Shown piece by piece: positions 42,387-51,402 of a stretch of DNA of 64,000 bases. The notes below the pieces were generated by a model. It was not told where the DNA came from. It ran no database searches and worked only from the letters and a program-made list of their open reading frames with translations. Source of the stretch: Pseudomonadota bacterium (lineage in GTDB: Bacteria; Pseudomonadota; Gammaproteobacteria; Burkholderiales; Rhodocyclaceae); the NCBI GenBank assembly GCA_018240785.1, contig JAFEFC010000018.1, positions 40,561 through 104,560 of the forward strand, written 5' to 3'. The stretch's first letter is position 1. Every line of letters starts with the position of its first letter. The position numbers and the translations under genes were made by a program.

Positions 42387-42498
42387 AGGTGGCGTGGCGT
42401 GGCGCGGCTGCGCTGGCTGCAACCGACTCTCCCTCTGCGGCCGATGTTCGACCGCATTTTCCGACCTCCGGCGTCCCTGGCCGGAGGTTTCTCTTTTT

Positions 42499-42682
42499 TG
42501 ACGTGGCGATCTGCCGAAGTCGTTTTCACGCAAACGCCCGTCGGCAGCCCGCAATCGCGGCGAAGGCTCGACCACTAGCATGACTCCCACGTTGCCGGTG
42601 CGCGAAAAGACCGATACGGCTTATCAGCGTGTAGCCGGCGAGCGTGTTGAACATCAATCCGAAAGAGATAAAGGAGCGAGAC
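42499..42682 (+). promoter_or_regulatory. Conserved upstream region of creatinase, copy 1
   Basis: It is retained in both creatinase copies. The best conserved piece, 42501-42536, reads ACGTGGCGATCTG then CGAAGTCGTTTTCACGCAA. Retention across the duplication points to an operator or activator site, possibly for the adjacent AraC-type regulator. AAGGAG lies 8-13 nt before the ATG. Confidence 0.6.
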
Positions 42683-43927
42683 ATGACGAGTCTAGTGACG
42701 GGCGCCCAGTCGATGAGCGAGTTGAAGGACCTGCTGCGGATCGAGAACGGCCAGAAGGTGAAGCACACCTTCTCGGATCAGGAGTACATCGATCGCCAGA
42801 CCAAGCTTCGTGCCTACATGGCGGCCAACGATATCGACGCGGTGCTGTTCACGTCGATGCACAACATCAACTACTACAGCGATTTCCTTTACTGCTCCTT
42901 CGGCCGCCCCTACGGCCTGGTGGTGACGCAGGACAAGGTGGTGTCGATCAGCGCCAACATCGACGGTGGCCAGCCGTGGCGCCGCACCTTCGGCGACTAC
43001 AACGTGGTCTACACCGACTGGCGTCGCGACAACTATTTCCGTGCGATCCAGCAGGAGATCCCGAACAAGGGTCGCGTCGGCGCCGAGTTCGACCATATCC
43101 CGGTCGAGCGCCTGGAAAAGCTCAAGGCAGCCTTGCCCAACGCGCAGATCGTGGATATCGGTGCCGGCACCATGCGCATGCGCATGATCAAATCGGCCGA
43201 GGAAATCGCCCTCATCAAGCACGGCGCCCAGGTGTGCGACGTCGGCGGCGCGGCGCTGGCCGCTGCGGTGCACGAAGGCGTACCCGAGCATGAAGTGGCG
43301 CTGGCCTCGACCCAGGCGATGATCCGCGAGATCGCCAAGCGCTTCCCGGATTCGGAGCTGATGGACACCTGGACCTGGTTCCAGTCGGGCATCAACACCG
43401 ACGGCGCGCACAACCCGGTGACCACGCGCAAGGTTCAGAAGGGCGACATCCTGTCGCTGAACTGCTTCTCGATGATCTCGGGCTACTACACCGCGCTCGA
43501 GCGCACGATGTTCTACGACCACTGCGACGACGCCTCGCTGAAGCTGTGGGAGGTCAACGTCAAGGTGCACGAGGCCGGCCTGGCGCTGGTGAAGCCGGGC
43601 GTGCGTTGCTGCGACGTCGCCGCGCAATTGAACGAGATCTTCGCGGAGCACGGCCTGCTGCAGTACCGCACCTTCGGCTACGGCCACTCCTTCGGCGTGC
43701 TGTCGCACTACTACGGTCGCGAAGCCGGCCTCGAGTTCCGTGAGGACATCGAGACCGTCCTCGAGCCGGGCATGGTGGTGTCGATCGAGCCGATGATCAT
43801 GCTGCCCGAAGGCATGCCGGGTGCCGGCGGCTACCGCGAGCACGACATCCTCGTCGTGACCGAGGACGGCGCCGAGAACATCACCGGCTTCCCGTACGGC
43901 CCGCAGCACAACATCATCAAACGCTAG
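42683..43927 (+). CDS. Creatinase (creatine amidinohydrolase), copy 1, 414 aa
   Basis: It hydrolyses creatine to sarcosine and urea. It is a pita-bread fold enzyme of the M24 family without metal requirement. The N-terminal domain carries TSMHNINYYSDFLYCSFGRPYGLVV. Catalytic-region residues are H243 in NTDGAHNP, E273 in ALERTMFYDH and E369 in VSIEPMIMLPEGMPG, matching H232 and the glutamates of Pseudomonas creatinase. The length fits (about 404-415). The start has AAGGAG. It differs from copy 2 at five residues only. It is the first structural gene after the regulator. Confidence 0.95.
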   Translation: MTSLVTGAQSMSELKDLLRIENGQKVKHTFSDQEYIDRQTKLRAYMAANDIDAVLFTSMHNINYYSDFLYCSFGRPYGLVVTQDKVVSISANIDGGQPWRRTFGDYNVVYTDWRRDNYFRAIQQEIPNKGRVGAEFDHIPVERLEKLKAALPNAQIVDIGAGTMRMRMIKSAEEIALIKHGAQVCDVGGAALAAAVHEGVPEHEVALASTQAMIREIAKRFPDSELMDTWTWFQSGINTDGAHNPVTTRKVQKGDILSLNCFSMISGYYTALERTMFYDHCDDASLKLWEVNVKVHEAGLALVKPGVRCCDVAAQLNEIFAEHGLLQYRTFGYGHSFGVLSHYYGREAGLEFREDIETVLEPGMVVSIEPMIMLPEGMPGAGGYREHDILVVTEDGAENITGFPYGPQHNIIKR

Positions 43928-43937
43928 AGCCGCAAGA

Positions 43938-43985
43938 CCCCCTTGCGAGACTTGAAGGCAGGCCCAGCAAGGGGGCGCATATCTC
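43938..43985 (+). terminator. Possible stem-loop after creatinase copy 1
   Basis: CCCCCTTGC (43938-43946) pairs with GCAAGGGGG (43977-43985) over a 30-nt loop. No U-run follows, so it may act as an mRNA-stabilising or attenuating hairpin rather than a terminator. Confidence 0.35.
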
Positions 43986-44246
43986 GCCGTCCGTCTCCGA
44001 CAGAGGAAAATCCTCGCCGCCGAAGGCGCGGCAGAGCAGATCGAAAGCGCACTTGGAGTAGTGAAGCATCTGCGCCCGGGATCAACGTAATCACTTGCGT
44101 GCTCTTGGGCGCAACTCGATGTGTGCTGCAAGAAGGTACTGGTTAAAGGTGCCTCAATAACGATAATTCAAAGACGGCTCTGTCCGGATGGCCACCTGTG
44201 GGCGGTGTCCAGAAGGATCGAAACAAGTCAAGGAGACAAGCTTCAA
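43986..44246. other. 261-bp spacer between creatinase 1 and creatininase
   Basis: No gene. It is less G/C-rich than the flanking coding sequence, as is the DNA up to about 47.4 kb. AAGGAG at 44230-44235 serves creatininase. Confidence 0.4.
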
Positions 44247-45017
44247 ATGAAAAGCGTTCACATTTCCGAGTTGGCGTGGCCCGAATACGATGCCTTGGTC
44301 CGTGACGGCAAGACGCCCGTCCTGATTCCGGTCGGGGCGCTCGAACAGCACGGCCCGCACATGTCGATGAACCCCGACGTGCTGCTCCCCACTGCTATTT
44401 CCGAGCGCGTCGCTGACCGCATCGGCGCGCTCGTTGCACCACCGATCGCCTACGGCTATAAGTCGCAGCAGAAGAGTGGTGGCGGAAACCACATGCCCGG
44501 TACGACGAGCCTGGATGGCCTGACAGTAACATCGACGATCCGCGACGTCCTGAAGGAACTTGCGCGTCATGGCGTACGTCGGACGGTGCTCATCAATGGC
44601 CATTATGAGAATTCGGCGTTCATCGTCGAGGGCGTGGACCTGGCGCAACGCGAATTGCGCTGGGATGGCATCCGCGATTTCTCAACTGTGGTTCTCTCCT
44701 ATTGGGATTTCGTCACACAGGAAGCAATCGACGCGATCTACCAGGGCGAATTTCCGGGTTGGGCGGTCGAGCATGGCGGAGTCCTGGAAACGTCGTTGAT
44801 GCTCCACCTGCATCCGCACCTGGTCGATATTGAGAAGATCTGCGATCACGCTCCAGCGCAGTTTCCCCCGTACGACTTCTTCCCGATCAAGCCCGAATGG
44901 ACGCCTGCGTCAGGTTGCCTGTCATCGGCGAAGCGTGCGAGCGCGCAGCATGGCGAGACGCTGCTGAAGGTTTGCGTCGACGGAATCAGCCACGAACTGG
45001 CAAGCGCCTTCGACTGA
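44247..45017 (+). CDS. Creatininase (creatinine amidohydrolase), 256 aa
   Basis: It interconverts creatinine and creatine by opening the lactam ring, with a two-metal centre. Metal-ligand region E33/H35 is in GALEQHGPHM, D44 in MNPDVLLP, H119/E121 in INGHYENSAFI, and a further glutamate in GGVLETSLML near 181. ATG 44247 follows AAGGAG. The length agrees with the known family (~260). It feeds creatinase. A decayed 3' end of a second copy lies at 46904-46987. Confidence 0.95.
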   Translation: MKSVHISELAWPEYDALVRDGKTPVLIPVGALEQHGPHMSMNPDVLLPTAISERVADRIGALVAPPIAYGYKSQQKSGGGNHMPGTTSLDGLTVTSTIRDVLKELARHGVRRTVLINGHYENSAFIVEGVDLAQRELRWDGIRDFSTVVLSYWDFVTQEAIDAIYQGEFPGWAVEHGGVLETSLMLHLHPHLVDIEKICDHAPAQFPPYDFFPIKPEWTPASGCLSSAKRASAQHGETLLKVCVDGISHELASAFD

Positions 45018-45340
45018 ATGCCGACGGCCGTGCGCCGCGCCGAACGTCGAGATTCACGCAGCTCATCCCACGAGGGCGCTCATGATTGACGCTTTCGAAA
45101 GAGGGAATTGCTCGTGGGCAACAGATGTTACCGCCAAACCCCGGCTCTTCGTTCGCTCCCCTTCAGTATAAGCCTGACGTGGGGTCGTGGAGGCTAGCCT
45201 CTTCGAGTTAAGGAGTTTGCGACCAAATCTAGGTGTTGTGAAGAAAAGCCGCGGGACGATCTCGCCGATTCCGTTGATCGGAGCGTCGATGTTGTCCACA
45301 CATAAAGCGCGAGTTATAAGAACTATTGGAGACATGTCAA
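45018..45340. other. 323-bp spacer upstream of the NCS1 permease
   Basis: No gene is supported. A CCGAT/ATCGG inverted repeat (near 45270-45290) and an A/T-rich stretch (45300-45330) could hold a promoter. GGAG at 45328-45331 is the ribosome site for the permease. Confidence 0.4.
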
Positions 45341-46801
45341 ATGAGTAACCATAGTGGTGATGCTGCTGACTTGGAAGAGATGCTGCAACCGATCCCGGAG
45401 AATCGGCGAACCAAGTCCGTTTGGGGACAGTTTTGGATCTGGTCGGGAGCAAACGTTGCGCCCATCAACTGGATTCTGGGCGCGCTCGGGATAAACCTAG
45501 GACTCTCGCTCGCGGACACAATTACGGTCCTGGTGGTTGGAAACCTTTTTGGAATGCTTGGTTTTGGCGCCTTTGTGCTGCTTGGGCAACGAACCGGCGT
45601 CACCGGGATGGTGCTTTCCCGTGCTGCATTCGGCCGGTATGGGGCGTACCTGCCGGCCGCCATCCAGGCATCGCTGGCAGTTGGCTGGTCAGCCGTGAAT
45701 ACTTGGATCATTCTCGATCTCGTGATGGCACTATTCGGTCAGATTGGCTGGGTGGATCCGGCCGCTGAAAACTTCTGGTGGCGCCTGTCAACTGCCGCGA
45801 CCATCATGACCGCCCAGGTCGTTATCTGCTACATCGGTTATCGGGCTATTTCTGCGTTCGAGAAATGGACCGTGCCGCCTACGGTGCTGGTGCTGGTAGC
45901 GATGAGCCTCGTTGCCTGGACGCAGTTCGATATCAACTGGGCCTACGCGGGACCCGAAGGCAAGGTGCTGACCGGCATGCCGCGATTCGCAGCGATGAGT
46001 GCAGTGATGACCGCAATTGGTATTGGTTGGGGTATTGGCTGGTTTACGTATGCACCGGACTATTCGCGCTTCGTTTCGACCTCCGTGTGCAAGACGCGTC
46101 TTTATCTTGCAAGTACGCTCGGTCAGTTCATCCCCGTCGTGTGGTTGGGCGTGCTCGGTGCGACCTTGGCAACGAAGAATGGACTCGCTGACCCCGGCGC
46201 ACTGATCGTCTCCAACTTCGGGGTTCTTGCGATCCCTGTGCTGGCGCTGGTCATTCATGGCCCGATTGCGACCAACATCATCAACCTCTACACATTCGGT
46301 GTGGCGGCTCAGGCCATGGACATCAAGATCTCTAGACACAAGTTGTCTATCATGGTGGGCGTCTTTGCAATGTTGGCGGTCATGTTCTTCATGAAGCAGG
46401 ACAACTTTGCACACGCGCTTGACGCTTGGTTGATCTCGATCGTCGCGTGGGTTGCCTCCTGGGGTGGCATCATGGCGGTGCACTTCTTCGTCTTTGAGCG
46501 GAAAACGAAGAATTTCGACTTCCTCTTCGAGGGAGCGAAATCCAGTCACATGCTCAAAGTCAATCCGGCGGCGATGCTGGCATTCTTTGGTGGGCTGGGA
46601 TGTACCTACCTTTTCATGTACGGAATCATTCCGCTTTTTCAAGGCCCCATCGCCGTGGCAATGGGCGGGGTTGATCTCTCCTGGCTCGGTGGTTTCGTGA
46701 GCTCCGCCTTGCTTTACTACGTGACGGGTCGACGGTATGCACTCCGTTACTCACCAGGCGCAAGATCGCAAGCGCCGAGGGTACCGATGGCAAAGGTATA
46801 A
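45341..46801 (+). CDS. NCS1-family permease (CodB-like), probable creatinine transporter, 486 aa
   Basis: Twelve or so membrane segments and the NCS1 signature N-terminus (ENRRTKSVWGQFWIWSGANVAPINWILGALGINLGLSLADTI) place it with cytosine permeases. ATG 45341 lies 9 nt after GGAG; a TTG at 45326 is possible. NCS1 carriers take nucleobase-like rings, and creatinine is a small cyclic amide resembling cytosine. Together with the adjacent creatininase this makes creatinine import the best guess. Codon use is visibly less G/C-rich than in the flanking chromosomal genes, suggesting separate acquisition. Confidence 0.88.
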   Translation: MSNHSGDAADLEEMLQPIPENRRTKSVWGQFWIWSGANVAPINWILGALGINLGLSLADTITVLVVGNLFGMLGFGAFVLLGQRTGVTGMVLSRAAFGRYGAYLPAAIQASLAVGWSAVNTWIILDLVMALFGQIGWVDPAAENFWWRLSTAATIMTAQVVICYIGYRAISAFEKWTVPPTVLVLVAMSLVAWTQFDINWAYAGPEGKVLTGMPRFAAMSAVMTAIGIGWGIGWFTYAPDYSRFVSTSVCKTRLYLASTLGQFIPVVWLGVLGATLATKNGLADPGALIVSNFGVLAIPVLALVIHGPIATNIINLYTFGVAAQAMDIKISRHKLSIMVGVFAMLAVMFFMKQDNFAHALDAWLISIVAWVASWGGIMAVHFFVFERKTKNFDFLFEGAKSSHMLKVNPAAMLAFFGGLGCTYLFMYGIIPLFQGPIAVAMGGVDLSWLGGFVSSALLYYVTGRRYALRYSPGARSQAPRVPMAKV

Positions 46802-46903
46802 ATGGGGAGGGGGCGTGCATGAATTGAAATGCCCTCATCAGTCTTCCGGTAGCGTTACGACGAGGTTTCCTATGAGGAGAACGTGAAGCGAGTATCTGGA
46901 AAA

Positions 46904-46987
46904 GGTGCGAGCGCGTTGCATTACGACACGCTGGTGAAGGTTTGCACCGATGATTTCAGCCGCGGACGAGCGAACGTGTTCGACTGA
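46904..46987 (+). pseudogene. 3' fragment of a second creatininase gene
   Basis: The frame reads GASALHYDTLVKVCTDDFSR then GRANVFD and a stop, aligning with RASAQHGETLLKVCVDGISH then ELASAFD and stop at the end of the intact creatininase. Similarity continues about 20 bp past the stop (GAATGNCG...CTGCGCCGCGC). Nothing upstream of residue ~230 remains. It is a relic of a former duplicate. Confidence 0.8.
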
Positions 46988-47382
46988 ATGTCGGGGGCTC
47001 TGCGCCGCGCTGTCCTCCGCCTCTGAATCGGCCCCATCCGTGACGAAGTTTGCGGGTGGGGCTGATTGCCGTTTACCGGCATGCAGTTTTCCATGCCGTT
47101 GGTAATGTCGCCGACGCGACAACGGATGTCGCGATCAGGAAATGCATCAGGGCGCACGATTTCCATACTGCTTCCGTCGAATTCGAGATTAAGAATGAAA
47201 AATCAAACGAAGTCGAGAGTGGCGCCAATTTGCGCCGTAGGAGTCGAGTTCGATGAGGAGGGCGTTGCGCACACAAAGCCACGTATACGAGCGCAAGGAA
47301 CATTCCGGTAGCAAAAGAAGAAACTGCCCGAACACATGGCTACCGGAGAACAAAATAATGAATTTAGACCAAAGGAAAGCGA
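46988..47382. other. 395-bp spacer before the Tsx-like gene
   Basis: No supported gene. Short open frames are present but lack ribosome sites. Composition is A/T-richer near 47190-47380, probably holding the promoter of the Tsx-like gene. Confidence 0.4.
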
Positions 47383-48219
47383 ATGAAGAGCAAGAGTATT
47401 AAACGCAAAGCGAGCGCCGGTGTGTTGGCCAGTTGCTGTGTCGCACTCGGAGTTGCAGGCGCCAGCAGCGCTTTCGCAACGGAGAGCTGGCAGAACACCA
47501 ATGTGACCGTTGGTTACACGACCCAGTCGAAGGCGGATCCCGTATTTGGCACCGGCACGGCCGACGAGAAACTGACCACCGTGCGCCTGGAGCATTTCGG
47601 GGTTCACGAGTACGGCGACAACTATTTCTTCTTCGATACCTACCATGGCAACAAGGTGGGTGGGGTATTCGATGGGACTGGCGCAGGTTCGTTCGGTGAT
47701 ACCGCGAGCGATCAGTACTATGGGGTGTGGAATCCGCGGCTGAGCCTGTCGAAAATGAGCGGTGCGAACCTGTCGCTCGGCTTCATCCAGGATGTATATC
47801 TGGCAGCGCGTCTGGAGCGCGGTTCGTATGCGAACTTCCGTGCCAACAATTTCGGCGTCGCCTTCGATCTGAAGGTTCCCGGCTTCAGCTTCTTCGAAAC
47901 CGATTTCTACGCCCGTGGCGCCCGCTTTTCAGGCGATGACGGAAGCACCACGCGCACGCTATTCTGGCGCACTTTCGCCATGCTGCCGTTCGAAGTGGCC
48001 GGCTTCAAGTTCGTTTGGTCGCCGTTGCTCCTGGTGAACTTCAACAACAAGGAGCGAGAAACCACCGTCTTCGTCCAGCCCGACCTCTGGCTGAAGTTCA
48101 ACTCGCATTTCGACGTCGGCTATAGGCATGAGTACGCTACCTACAGCAAGCCGGATAGCGAGGGCGGGGGCAGGTATTCGCGCACCACGCCGACGCTGAT
48201 GGTCCGCTGGAACTTTTGA
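47383..48219 (+). CDS. Tsx/OmpK-like outer-membrane channel, 278 aa
   Basis: A signal peptide (KRKASAGVLASCCVALGVAGASSAFA) precedes a beta-barrel of alternating hydrophobic strands with a final aromatic residue (TPTLMVRWNF), typical of the nucleoside-specific Tsx family (WQNTNVTVGYTTQ, LTTVRLEHFGVHEYGDNYFFFDTY). The usual substrates are nucleosides; in the middle of the creatinine cluster it may admit creatinine or creatine through the outer membrane, an inference from position only. Confidence 0.85.
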   Translation: MKSKSIKRKASAGVLASCCVALGVAGASSAFATESWQNTNVTVGYTTQSKADPVFGTGTADEKLTTVRLEHFGVHEYGDNYFFFDTYHGNKVGGVFDGTGAGSFGDTASDQYYGVWNPRLSLSKMSGANLSLGFIQDVYLAARLERGSYANFRANNFGVAFDLKVPGFSFFETDFYARGARFSGDDGSTTRTLFWRTFAMLPFEVAGFKFVWSPLLLVNFNNKERETTVFVQPDLWLKFNSHFDVGYRHEYATYSKPDSEGGGRYSRTTPTLMVRWNF

Positions 48220-48410
48220 TTCGTCGCCGATTCGCAGCCGGTTTCATGGCCACCCCCTGGGCAAGGTTTGCCGACCGGTTGCGAGGTGAGGGCTACCGCA
48301 GCTACGCATTTCGCATGATTGGTGACCGTCCGAGCAACCCGGTAGTTCCCGGTCAGTGCTGAATCATCGATCGTTGCGTCTCCGAAACTCATTTCTGGAG
48401 AGCGACGACG

Positions 48411-48802
48411 ATGGAGCAGGAAAGACTGACGGCGCTGGAAGGGCCGCCGGCTCAGCACCGTGGCGAGGTGGCCGTCCAGGGCCATGCATGCCGCGACGAT
48501 GCGTTCTGGCGCTCGCATGAACAGCACCGGCGCCGGCAAGGCTTGAGCATTGCGCAATATTGCCAGGCCACGGGCTTGGCCCTGTCGACCTTCCGCCACC
48601 GCATCAACCGCCTGACCGCTGCCGAGGCAGTGTCAGTGGCGGGCGAAGCCAGTGGCCACTTCATCGCGCTCGCGCAGCCGGCCCCGAGGGGCAGATCGAT
48701 GCGGTGGAGATCGAAGGCGTGCTGCCCGAGTCGATGACGGTGCGCCTGCACGGCGCGGCTGCGCGGCAGGTGCTCGAGCGCCTGCTGGCGCGGCTGCCGT
48801 GA
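48411..48802 (+). pseudogene. IS66-type accessory protein TnpA, frameshifted
   Basis: The first frame (48411-) reads DDAFWRSHEQHRRRQGLSIAQYCQATGLALSTFRHRINRL, the TnpA helix-turn-helix. Near 48685 the reading shifts to DAVEIEGVLPESMTVRLHGAAARQVLERLLARLP, the expected TnpA C-terminus, ending at 48802. No tnpB or tnpC follows. Single frameshift as seen; sequencing error cannot be excluded. Confidence 0.75.
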
Positions 48803-48842
48803 TCCTGTCCTCGGCGATCCGGGCTCACGTCTAAAGCGGGGC

Positions 48843-49766
48843 GGTCGACATGAGGAAATCGATCGATGCGCTCGCGCGTTGATGCGCTTGAAAGCCTCTT
48901 CCACGCGCCAGCGATGGTGATAGAGGGCACCGAAGTGCGCCGCCGGATACGCCTGGGCGTCGAGCAGATTCGTCATCAGTGCGCGCAGTTGCCCGTTGGG
49001 CGTGACGTCGCGGATCAGGCGCACGGTGGTGGCGGTGCACGCCAACTCGTAGGTACTCGCGTCCCGTGCGCGCGGCGGCGACAGGGTGACCACCCGCTCG
49101 GCCTCGTTCGAGCGCAGGAAGTCGGCCACGCAGCGCCACTTACTGGCATCGACGCGCAAACAGAATGCCAGGCCGCGTTGCGCCAGCGTCGCGGCCATTG
49201 TGTTGCCGATGTAGCCGCGGTCGAGCACGAGCAGATCGCTCACCGGTTCGAGGACGCCCAGCGCCTTGAACAACATCTGTCGCTCGGAGCCATCGGCCGG
49301 ATGCAAACTGGCGTGCAGCGTGAGTTCGGTCCCCGGCAGAAACAGCGCAAACGCATAGTGATCGGCCGCCAGCGCAGCCGTCTTGCGCGTCGACACGCGC
49401 AGGCGCGATGCGTCAGCGGCCATCACGCGACGACCATTCCAGCGCGCGGCGTCGATGATGGGGCGCGCCCGTTGGAGTAAGTGTTCCCCGGCCAGTTCAA
49501 ACAGCCGGGCAGAAAAACCCTGACGTGCCTTACTGAACGCTTGCGCGCTGACCTCACGGATACGCCCAGGCGCACCCTGAAGACGACTGAAGAAGCCGTC
49601 GAGTTCGGCCCGAACGTCGTGCACATGCCCGAGATCATCATGGCCGCCAGGCGTGGCAGGGTGTGCTTGCGCTCGCGGGTGAAAGCGCCCAGTCGAGACC
49701 GGACGTGGTCCGCGAGCACCGGATCGAGCAGAAAGTCAGCGAACTCGGAAGGCAGCGACTCGGGGG
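48843..49766 (-). pseudogene. IS4-family transposase, frameshifted and 3'-truncated
   Basis: Minus strand. One frame (from ~49766) gives LPSEFADFLLDPVLADHVRS and RERKHTLPRLAAMMISGM; near 49624 the match shifts to RAELDGFFSRLQGAPGRIRE, with the catalytic domain ADASRLRVSTRKTAA, LLVLDRGYIGNTM and YHHRWRVEEAFKRINARA. The sequence stops there; the final part of the DDE domain is missing and replaced by the IS66 TnpA remnant. The element cannot transpose. Confidence 0.82.
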
Positions 49767-49877
49767 CGAGTATTCGAGTTTATATTGTTGATTTATCAGT
49801 GATTTAACGAATTTCATTCTACTTGGATTCAGTAGGGTTCACAAGGGTAAATCGCTTAAGTTGAGAGCATTGGGTTT

Positions 49878-51306
49878 CGACGTGGCGATCTGTCGAAGTC
49901 GTTTTCACGCAAACGCTCGTCGCCAACCGGCAATCCGGGGGGCGGTCCGACCTCTAGCATGAGTTCCACGTTGCCGGTGTGCAAAAAGTCCGATAAGGCA
50001 TATCAGCGTGTAGCCGGCGAGCGTCTTGAACATCAATCCGAGACAAATAAAGGAGTGAGACATGACGAGTCCAGTGACGGGCGCCCAGTCGATGAGCGAG
50101 TTGAAGGACCTGCTGCGGATCGAGAACGGCCAGAAGGTGAAGCACACCTTCTCGGATCAGGAGTACATCGATCGCCAGACCAAGCTTCGCGCCTACATGG
50201 CGGCCAATGAGATCGACGCGGTGCTGTTCACGTCGATGCACAACATCAACTACTACAGCGACTTCCTGTACTGCTCCTTCGGTCGCCCGTATGGCCTGGT
50301 GGTCACGCAGGACAAGGTGGTGACGATCAGCGCCAACATCGACGGTGGCCAGCCGTGGCGCCGCACCTTCGGCGACTACAACGTGGTCTACACCGACTGG
50401 CGCCGCGACAACTACTTCCGTGCGATTCAGCAGGAGATCCCGAACAAGGGTCGCGTCGGCGCCGAATTCGACCACATCCCGGTCGAGCGCCTGGAAAAGC
50501 TCAAGGCCGCGCTGCCCAATGCCCAGATCGTCGATATCGGCGCCGGCACCATGCGCATGCGCATGATCAAGTCCGCCGAGGAAATCGCGCTGATCAAGCA
50601 CGGCGCCCAGGTGTGCGACGTCGGCGGTGCGGCGCTGGCCGCTGCGGTGCACGAAGGCGTACCCGAGCATGAAGTGGCGCTGGCCTCGACCCAGGCGATG
50701 ATCCGCGAGATCGCCAAGCGCTTCCCGGATTCGGAGCTGATGGACACCTGGACCTGGTTCCAGTCGGGCATCAACACCGACGGCGCGCACAACCCGGTGA
50801 CCACGCGCAAGGTTCAGAAGGGCGACATCCTGTCGCTGAACTGCTTCTCGATGATCTCGGGCTACTACACGGCGCTCGAGCGCACCATGTTCTACGATCA
50901 CTGCGACGACGCCTCGCTCAAGCTGTGGGAAGTCAACGTGAAGGTGCACGAGGCCGGCCTGAAGCTGGTGAAGCCGGGCGTGCGTTGCTGCGACGTCGCC
51001 GCGCAACTGAACGAGATCTTCGCGGAGCACGGCCTGCTGCAGTACCGCACCTTCGGCTACGGCCACTCCTTCGGCGTGCTGTCGCACTACTACGGCCGCG
51101 AGGCCGGTCTGGAATTCCGTGAGGATATCGAGACCGTGCTCGAGCCGGGCATGGTGGTGTCGATCGAGCCGATGATCATGCTTCCGGAAGGCATGCCGGG
51201 TGCCGGCGGCTACCGTGAGCACGACATCCTGGTCGTGACCGAGGACGGCGCCGAGAACATCACCGGCTTCCCGTACGGCCCGCAGCACAACATCATCCGC
51301 CGCTGA
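49878..51306 (+). repeat. Duplicated creatinase block, copy 2
   Basis: See copy 1 at 42499-43927, offset 7379 bp. The match begins at the ACGTGGCGATCTG motif just right of the transposase debris and ends at the creatinase stop; flanks beyond do not match. Confidence 0.93.
50062..51306 (+). CDS. Creatinase (creatine amidinohydrolase), copy 2, 414 aa
   Basis: Same enzyme as the gene at 42683, with all catalytic-region residues (H243, E273, E369) kept. The differences are L4P, D50E, S88T, A301K and K413R. The ribosome site is AAGGAG. Synonymous differences are frequent at the start and after ~50870 but nearly absent in the middle (about 50620-50870), which hints at gene conversion. It sits upstream of the MFS transporter and may form a creatine import-and-cleavage pair with it. 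Confidence 0.95.
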   Translation: MTSPVTGAQSMSELKDLLRIENGQKVKHTFSDQEYIDRQTKLRAYMAANEIDAVLFTSMHNINYYSDFLYCSFGRPYGLVVTQDKVVTISANIDGGQPWRRTFGDYNVVYTDWRRDNYFRAIQQEIPNKGRVGAEFDHIPVERLEKLKAALPNAQIVDIGAGTMRMRMIKSAEEIALIKHGAQVCDVGGAALAAAVHEGVPEHEVALASTQAMIREIAKRFPDSELMDTWTWFQSGINTDGAHNPVTTRKVQKGDILSLNCFSMISGYYTALERTMFYDHCDDASLKLWEVNVKVHEAGLKLVKPGVRCCDVAAQLNEIFAEHGLLQYRTFGYGHSFGVLSHYYGREAGLEFREDIETVLEPGMVVSIEPMIMLPEGMPGAGGYREHDILVVTEDGAENITGFPYGPQHNIIRR

Positions 51307-51319
51307 CGAGACGGCAGGA

Positions 51320-51347
51320 GCTTGCCGCAGCCAAGGCTGCGGCAAGC
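51320..51347 (+). terminator. Strong stem-loop after creatinase copy 2
   Basis: GCTTGCCGCAGCC (51320-51332) pairs perfectly with GGCTGCGGCAAGC (51335-51347). No U-run follows, so termination may be partial; it may also protect the creatinase mRNA 3' end. Confidence 0.5.
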
Positions 51348-51402
51348 CATAAAGAGACAGCCCCGCAAGAGGGCGTCCTTCCACACGATTGGAGACACGA
51401 TC

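Larger units (their letters stand above)
42499..43927 (+). repeat. Duplicated creatinase block, copy 1
   Basis: The segment from the upstream ACGTGGCGATCTG motif through the creatinase stop recurs at 49878-51306 with a constant offset of 7379 bp. The ~185-bp upstream part is clearly similar but diverged, whereas long stretches of the coding part are identical at nucleotide level. Confidence 0.93.
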
